A stretch of 25,876 nucleotides of DNA from an uncultured Clostridium sp. (GTDB lineage Bacteria; Bacillota; Clostridia; TANB77; CAG-465): the NCBI GenBank assembly GCA_905204915.1, contig CAJLBR010000015.1:1-25876 (forward strand). The letters run 5' to 3'. Every line of letters starts with the position of its first letter. Positions within the stretch are counted from its first letter, which is position 1. Below the pieces are notes generated by a model. It made no database searches. It was not told the DNA's origin and saw only the letters and a list, made by a program, of their open reading frames with translations. A program made the translations under genes and the position numbers. Positions 21,889-25,876 of the stretch are shown piece after piece.

Positions 21889-22421
21889 AATCCTATTTCA
21901 AATTCGCCCTCCTTTTTTATAAGTTGAATTTCTTTTGCCATTTCATTGCTTACTTCTAAAATAAATCTAGAATTTAGATCTTTAATAATTTCCACATCTA
22001 TAACTTTTATGTTTGAATAAATACTACTTACTTTATTTCCCTTAATATAATAAATAGTAACATAACCAGAATCTAATATGTAATTTTTTAGTTTGTTATC
22101 CACATTATCAACATTAATAGCTACTCTTTGATTTTCAAAACTTATATGATCATCTAAAATATCACTGTTAGTTAGTATCTTTCCTGGTTTTAATGAATAT
22201 GCAGCATATTTTCCTACTGGAGATTCACTTACATAATCACCATCATAAGAATTAATTCTAATCGTTTTTACCATTTCACCACTAATACAAGTACCAACAT
22301 CAACATTTTGAGATACAATATAAACTTTTTCACCAGTTATAATAAAATATAAACGAAAACCAATAAAATAAAGTATTATAAATGTTAACATGAATAAAAT
22401 AATTTTCCTTACTCGCCTCAT
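21885..22421 (-). CDS. CpaB-like SAF-domain membrane protein
   Basis: The 178-residue protein has an N-terminal membrane anchor (about residues 6-28). An SAF domain follows (VYIVSQNVDVGTCISGEMVK through YSLKPGKILTNSDI, about 33-90), then a beta-rich region (QRVAINVDNVDNKLKNYILD, YVTIYYIKGN). This is the layout of CpaB/RcpC, which supports the secretin in Flp/Tad pilus systems. No TadA ATPase, TadB/TadC or pilin gene is visible here, so a pilus role is only inferred. An AAGGAGC ribosome binding site precedes the ATG. It is in an operon with a downstream 111-residue protein and probably an upstream small peptide. Confidence 0.72.
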   Translation of the reverse strand: MRRVRKIILFMLTFIILYFIGFRLYFIITGEKVYIVSQNVDVGTCISGEMVKTIRINSYDGDYVSESPVGKYAAYSLKPGKILTNSDILDDHISFENQRVAINVDNVDNKLKNYILDSGYVTIYYIKGNKVSSIYSNIKVIDVEIIKDLNSRFILEVSNEMAKEIQLIKKEGEFEIGF

Positions 22422-22485
22422 TTTGCTCCTTTCTATACATAATGGTTACTAATGAACAATGTTTGAAATAAAAATTATAAAAAAA

Positions 22486-22590
22486 TTATAGATTAAAAAT
22501 ATACTTAGATTTCTTTGAAATATAAAATAATGAAATTAAATTATAAGAAAAAATTGCAGTGAATATTGCTAAAATAAATTTAACTATAAT
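22486..22590 (-). CDS. Possible 33-34-residue membrane peptide with non-AUG start
   Basis: A perfect GGAGGTGAT ribosome binding site (22599-22591) sits just after a sigma-A promoter, but no AUG, GUG or UUG follows at a normal distance. The frame right after it, ATT-ATA-GTT-AAA, stays open to a TAA at 22486. It encodes a hydrophobic peptide (VKFILAIFTAIFSYNLIS followed by LFYISKKSKYIFNL), one membrane helix with a basic end. AUU or AUA initiation is rare. A GTG at 22605 in the same frame would give 39 residues but lies at the likely transcription start, with the ribosome binding site inside. The CpaB-like gene follows 64 nt later. Real gene is plausible, not proven. Confidence 0.45.
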   Translation of the reverse strand: MIVKFILAIFTAIFSYNLISLFYISKKSKYIFNL

Positions 22591-22609
22591 ATCACCTCCA
22601 GCCACTAAC

Positions 22610-22638
22610 AATATAACATCGCATAAACCAAAAGTCAA
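22610..22638 (-). promoter_or_regulatory. Sigma-A promoter of the SAF-protein operon
   Basis: Minus-strand -35 TTGACT (22633-22638) and -10 TATATT (22610-22615), 17-bp spacer. The expected transcript start is only a few nt before a perfect ribosome binding site. Confidence 0.7.
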
Positions 22639-22689
22639 GAAAATTCGTTCGCCATAAAGTGACAAAAATAGCTTGTTTGCTATATTATT

Positions 22690-22718
22690 TTGACTTTGAT
22701 TATTTAATGTGTTATAAT
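22690..22718 (+). promoter_or_regulatory. Sigma-A promoter of the 220-residue protein gene
   Basis: -35 TTGACT (22690-22695) and -10 TATAAT (22713-22718), 17-bp spacer. It diverges from the SAF operon promoter. Confidence 0.8.
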
Positions 22719-22766
22719 TTATCTACGTCAAATTTAACTCTATAAATAATTTTTAGGAGGTACTTT

Positions 22767-23429
22767 ATGAAACACATTTCTCTTTTTTCATCAGGTAATG
22801 CAATGATTTCTGGTATGGATGCAAACTTGATTAAATCACCCGAAAGCCGTAATATCTTTAAATCATCCTATAATATTTCTAGCTCAAGTTATTCAAGCAC
22901 AAACTATATATCAATCTCTGCTTCAGACTCTAAGGGTGCAGATAACATCTATAAAGAAAGATTAAGCAACTTGTATTCCATTTTTGGATGCATTACTGAA
23001 CAGACACAAAGTAAAAATCCCCAGTACATTTTCTCTGAAGTGCCAATATGCACTATAACTTTCTTAACGCAGGGGATTGAAAAAATTATTGCATTTACAA
23101 ATGACACGCAAACTATTTTTCTTGACCATCAATTAAATATCATACCGGATATAAAAAAATATGAAATTGCTATTTTGGAAGCCGAAGAATCAAGACTTAT
23201 AACAAGGCTTTCCGAAAAGCTTACTCAAAGAATCAGGATAAGAAACAGACTTAATGAAATAGGATCTATCGACCTTGAATATCCTGATCCCCTGAATCAA
23301 GAAGCTGTTTTAATAGCAAAAGAAAAGGAAGATTTAATAAAAGAACTTGCAACCTATTTAGATGAAAAAAGTAAGCTAAAATCTGATCTTCGCTCTATAA
23401 TAATTGAAATAAATTGTTTGGAGAAATAA
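22767..23429 (+). CDS. Unrecognised 220-residue protein with coiled-coil C-terminus
   Basis: I do not recognise this protein. The first 60 residues are rich in Ser, Asn and Tyr and look disordered. A middle part (about 65-130) alternates hydrophobic residues, with two cysteines (FGCITEQ, VPICTITF). From about 130 to the end it is strongly helical and charged (ILEAEESRLITRLSEKLTQR, then KEDLIKELATYLDEKSKLKS), probably a coiled coil. No signal peptide or membrane segment is seen. TAGGAGGT precedes the ATG. Single-gene unit with strong promoter and clear terminator, so expression is likely. Confidence 0.75.
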   Translation: MKHISLFSSGNAMISGMDANLIKSPESRNIFKSSYNISSSSYSSTNYISISASDSKGADNIYKERLSNLYSIFGCITEQTQSKNPQYIFSEVPICTITFLTQGIEKIIAFTNDTQTIFLDHQLNIIPDIKKYEIAILEAEESRLITRLSEKLTQRIRIRNRLNEIGSIDLEYPDPLNQEAVLIAKEKEDLIKELATYLDEKSKLKSDLRSIIIEINCLEK

Positions 23430-23440
23430 TATTACCTGTC

Positions 23441-23476
23441 AAAAGCTGCCATTTATATGGTAGCTTTTGCTTTTTA
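23441..23476 (+). terminator. Terminator of the 220-residue protein gene
   Basis: AAAAGCTGCCAT and ATGGTAGCTTTT form a 12-bp stem (one G-U) with a 4-nt loop, followed by GCTTTTT. Confidence 0.85.
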
Positions 23477-23505
23477 AAATAAACTTGTTACTAAATTTCA
23501 TATTC

Positions 23506-23534
23506 TTGCTTTATTAAAACAAATCTGATATACT
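23506..23534 (+). promoter_or_regulatory. Possible promoter of the HD-GYP gene
   Basis: -35 TTGCTT (23506-23511) and -10 TATACT (23529-23534), 17-bp spacer, shortly before a GGAGGA ribosome binding site. Confidence 0.5.
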
Positions 23535-23555
23535 TAAAATGTATGGAGGAATGAA

Positions 23556-24578
23556 ATGGAAAATAAATCTAATACAGTTGCAAAAATATTAATTATTGAT
23601 GATGATGTAAATATGATGGATATTTTATCCGTTATACTAAAAAAATATGGTCATGAAGTAGTAACTTTTTCAGACCCAGTGGCAGCTATAGGAAAACTAA
23701 AAGAAGAAAAATTTGATATACTAATTGTTAACTATTTAATGTCACCTATAAATGGTGAAAAAATAGTTGAACTTGTGAGACAATTTGATAAAGAATTGTA
23801 CATTATTTTGATGTCTATTCATAAAGATCTAAAACCTTCTATAGAAACCATGAAAAGTCTTGATATACAGGCTTATTTTGAAAAAAGTACTCGATTTGAT
23901 CAACTTATACTATTTGTGCAAAGTGGAATAAAATACCTAGAACAAATGAAAAGAATAAAAGATATGAATTTAAAGTTAGAAAGGTATTTAATAGATTTTG
24001 CAAACATATTACTTAATACTGTTGGAGCCAAAGATCATTTTACAGAATCGCATTCTCAAAATGTATCTAAGCTATGTGTAGCTTTTGGAAAGAAATTACA
24101 ACTTTCATTTCAAGAAATAGAAAACTTAAGATTAGCAGGACTTTTCCATGATATTGGTAAAATAGGAATTCCTGATAGTATACTATTAAAACAAGGAAAG
24201 CTTACTGATGAAGAATACGAAACTATGAAACTTCATCCAATAATGGGAGCAAATATATTTGCCTTATCTGAAGTATTTAAAAAACTTTCTCCTATAATAA
24301 TAGCTCATCATGAAAGAGTTGATGGTAAAGGTTATCCTAATAAATTATCAGGAGATGACATTCCTTACTTAGCAAAAATTCTAGCTATATGTGATAGTTT
24401 TGATGCTATGATTTCAAAAAGGTCTTACAAAGAAGCAAAAAATATATCATTTGCTATTAATCAAATTAAAGAGTGCAGTGGAACACAATTTGATCCTAAA
24501 TTGGCTGAAAGTTTTGTAAAATTTTATGAAGAAGATCCTTCCCTTATAAGGGAAATATATCCTAATACGGAAATATAG
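23556..24578 (+). CDS. HD-GYP phosphodiesterase with a pseudo-receiver domain
   Basis: HD-GYP enzymes break down cyclic di-GMP. Residues 10-125 form a response-regulator receiver: acidic pocket Asp15-Asp16-Asp17, Ser87 and Lys110 are in place, but the phosphate-accepting Asp is replaced by Asn59 (ILIVNYLMS). After a helical linker (about 126-150) comes a complete HD-GYP domain: His166, HDIGKIGIPD (198-207), and HHERVDGKGYP (251-261), with metal and GYP residues intact. So the output domain should work, but normal Asp phosphorylation cannot occur. No histidine kinase gene is nearby. Single-gene unit between terminators. Confidence 0.93.
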   Translation: MENKSNTVAKILIIDDDVNMMDILSVILKKYGHEVVTFSDPVAAIGKLKEEKFDILIVNYLMSPINGEKIVELVRQFDKELYIILMSIHKDLKPSIETMKSLDIQAYFEKSTRFDQLILFVQSGIKYLEQMKRIKDMNLKLERYLIDFANILLNTVGAKDHFTESHSQNVSKLCVAFGKKLQLSFQEIENLRLAGLFHDIGKIGIPDSILLKQGKLTDEEYETMKLHPIMGANIFALSEVFKKLSPIIIAHHERVDGKGYPNKLSGDDIPYLAKILAICDSFDAMISKRSYKEAKNISFAINQIKECSGTQFDPKLAESFVKFYEEDPSLIREIYPNTEI

Positions 24579-24584
24579 AAAAAC

Positions 24585-24609
24585 AAAAAAGAGCATAACG
24601 CTCTTTTTT
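24585..24609. terminator. Bidirectional terminator between convergent genes
   Basis: AAAAAAGAGC and GCTCTTTTTT form a 10-bp stem with a 5-nt loop. The A and T runs let it work for the HD-GYP gene (plus) and for the 204-residue protein gene (minus), whose stop codon overlaps it. Confidence 0.9.
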
Positions 24610-25222
24610 ATTCTATATAAATTGCTATCGCTTTTAATAACTTATAACCATTATTAAAATTATCATTAAGTACATACCCCACAACATTTAGTTTACACTC
24701 TGTATAACATATAAGTTCCATATCAATATCCACCTCATCTTTATTAAAAAATACATAAGAATCATTTATTCTTAGTATATCATTATTATTTATATTATTT
24801 ACTTTTTCCCTTGAATTTAACTTCACCATTCCACTCTCTATAACAACTCTTTTATCTGTTTTTACTATATTTCGTAACTCCTCCAATAAATTATGATAAA
24901 ATTTCGTGCATTTAATATCTGTAACATCTTGTATATTAATATATCTTTTTATTTTCCTATTATCTGTACATTGTGAATAACCATAGCAAATATTTGTCCT
25001 TTTTCTATCTATATTTTTTTCATAGTTATTTTCATGTTCAGATTTACTTTTTACATTAAAATCCCTTGTATTCTCACATCCGGGCTCTATATTTATATTA
25101 TTATTTGTTCTACAACCACATTCTTCAGTTAATTCTAAAACATCAATTGAAAAATTTGCACCCTCAATTACCGAATAAATATTTCTTATAAAACATTTAT
25201 CTAGATATATATAATACCTCAT
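24608..25222 (-). CDS. Unknown 204-residue protein downstream of comEA
   Basis: I do not recognise this protein. It begins YYIYLDKCFIRNIYSVIEG, has an Asn-, Glu- and Lys-rich middle (about 45-90) that looks flexible, and ends with a folded-looking part (FYHNLLEELRNIVKTDKRVV through LICYTECKLNVVGYVL). It has about eight cysteines, including CGC near residue 36. No signal peptide or membrane helix is visible, so the cysteines are probably cytoplasmic. An AGGTG ribosome binding site lies 7-8 nt before the ATG. It is 23 nt after comEA in the same direction, so probably one transcript. Confidence 0.7.
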   Translation of the reverse strand: MRYYIYLDKCFIRNIYSVIEGANFSIDVLELTEECGCRTNNNINIEPGCENTRDFNVKSKSEHENNYEKNIDRKRTNICYGYSQCTDNRKIKRYINIQDVTDIKCTKFYHNLLEELRNIVKTDKRVVIESGMVKLNSREKVNNINNNDILRINDSYVFFNKDEVDIDMELICYTECKLNVVGYVLNDNFNNGYKLLKAIAIYIE

Positions 25223-25245
25223 AATAACACCTATAAAATTATATG

Positions 25246-25860
25246 CTAATTAACGCAAATATACCCTTTTATACTTTCAAACTTTGAATTTCCTATTCCT
25301 GGAACATTCATTATTTCTTCTATAGAATTGAATTTATTAGTATTTCTATAGTTAATAATTTTATCGGCCGTAGAATCCCCTATGCCATTTAAAGTTTTTA
25401 ACTGCTCCTTAGTGGCCTTATTTATATTTATTTTTCCTTCATCTGAACTTTTTTCACTACTTTCATTAGTATCTACATATTCCAGGTTAGATTCATCATC
25501 ATCTTCATTTCTTTCAACTACAGCTGAAATTACTATTTTTTGAGAGTCCTCTAATTTTTCTGCCAAATTTATTTTGTCTATATCTGCAGTTTCTAATAAT
25601 CCTCCGGCAATATCAATTAAATTATATAATCTAGCTTCTTTTTCTAAATAATATACACCAGGATTTTTTATTTCACCTGTTATATATACAACTATTTTTC
25701 CTTCTTTTTTTTCAATATCTTGTGAATTGACTACAACCGAATTATTTCTATCTATTTGCTGCAATATAATTGATACTATGGAAAGTACAATTATTGTAAT
25801 ACATATTAAGTATTTTTTATTTTTTATTATAAAATTTATTATTTTATTCTTTTTATTCAA
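25246..25860 (-). CDS. comEA: ComEA-like DNA receptor, 5' end at contig edge
   Basis: ComEA binds incoming DNA on the outside of the cell during natural transformation. The protein has an N-terminal membrane anchor (about residues 15-35). An SLBB domain follows (VVYITGEIKNPGVYYLEKEA, LIDIAGGLLETADIDKINLAE), then an acidic Ser/Glu linker (about 115-135). The C-terminal double helix-hairpin-helix is ININKATKEQLKTLNGIGDS and FNSIEEIMNVPGIGNSKF. The family assignment is firm. The start reads as TTG, but its first base (25860) belongs to adapter sequence, so the true codon is unknown and could be ATG, or the gene could begin further upstream. No other competence gene is in the window. Confidence 0.9.
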   Translation of the reverse strand: MNKKNKIINFIIKNKKYLICITIIVLSIVSIILQQIDRNNSVVVNSQDIEKKEGKIVVYITGEIKNPGVYYLEKEARLYNLIDIAGGLLETADIDKINLAEKLEDSQKIVISAVVERNEDDDESNLEYVDTNESSEKSSDEGKININKATKEQLKTLNGIGDSTADKIINYRNTNKFNSIEEIMNVPGIGNSKFESIKGYICVN

Positions 25861-25876
25861 GATCGGAAGAGCACAC
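25860..25876. other. Illumina adapter remnant at contig end
   Basis: The last 17 bases, AGATCGGAAGAGCACAC, are the start of the Illumina TruSeq read-1 adapter. They are not genomic. The genome sequence therefore ends at 25859 and the comEA 5' end cannot be read reliably. Confidence 0.97.

Noticed and set aside
1..25876. CRISPR arrays, tRNA or rRNA genes
   Set aside because: No regularly spaced repeats, cloverleaf sequences or rRNA segments were recognised by eye.

Overview
The window looks like a contig end from an AT-rich, spore-forming member of the Bacillota (Clostridia type). The clues are an unbroken S10-spc ribosomal protein operon in Gram-positive order, purine-rich GGAGG ribosome binding sites, a MecA adaptor, a ThyX-type thymidylate synthase and, above all, the spore protease gene yabG. 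The standard genetic code fits: tryptophan is TGG, and TGA is used as a stop. The right end carries Illumina adapter sequence, so this is an assembled, probably metagenomic, contig.

Bases 64-10404 (minus strand) hold rpsJ-rplC-rplD-rplW-rplB-rpsS-rplV-rpsC-rplP-rpmC-rpsQ-rplN-rplX-rplE-rpsN-rpsH-rplF-rplR-rpsE-rplO-secY. They are transcribed from one consensus promoter through a structured leader of about 220 nt with a terminator-like hairpin. rpmD (L30) is missing from its usual place, and secY is followed at once by a terminator instead of adk-map-infA. Bases 10765-13791 are separate single-gene units with near-perfect sigma-A promoters and terminators: a small membrane protein (minus), a monofunctional GT51 transglycosylase, a double-length ThyX-like enzyme and rpsT (all plus).

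The main discovery is at 13864-17243. The gene yabG is cut in two by a 2,510-bp element flanked by identical 14-bp direct repeats. The element encodes an intact large serine recombinase, a 63-residue protein (candidate directionality factor) and a four-helix membrane protein. Recombination between the repeats would rejoin the halves exactly in frame into a 289-residue YabG, the normal family length. This is the layout of a skin-like sporulation intervening element, here in yabG. Catalytic His and Cys lie in the 5' half; the conserved C-terminus lies beyond the element.

Next (17381-19396, minus) is a single-unit gene for an unusual chimera: Clp-type N domain and ClpC/ClpB-type first AAA+ domain joined to an FtsH-type M41 zinc peptidase, without membrane segments. 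Then comes the rpsF-ssb-rpsR operon (minus), and mecA (plus) under a consensus promoter. A small minus operon carries a CpaB-like SAF protein, an unknown 111-residue protein and a possible 33-34-residue membrane peptide without an AUG start. It diverges from an unrecognised 220-residue protein (plus). After that come a pseudo-receiver HD-GYP protein (plus), an unknown 204-residue protein and comEA (minus), whose 5' end meets the adapter.
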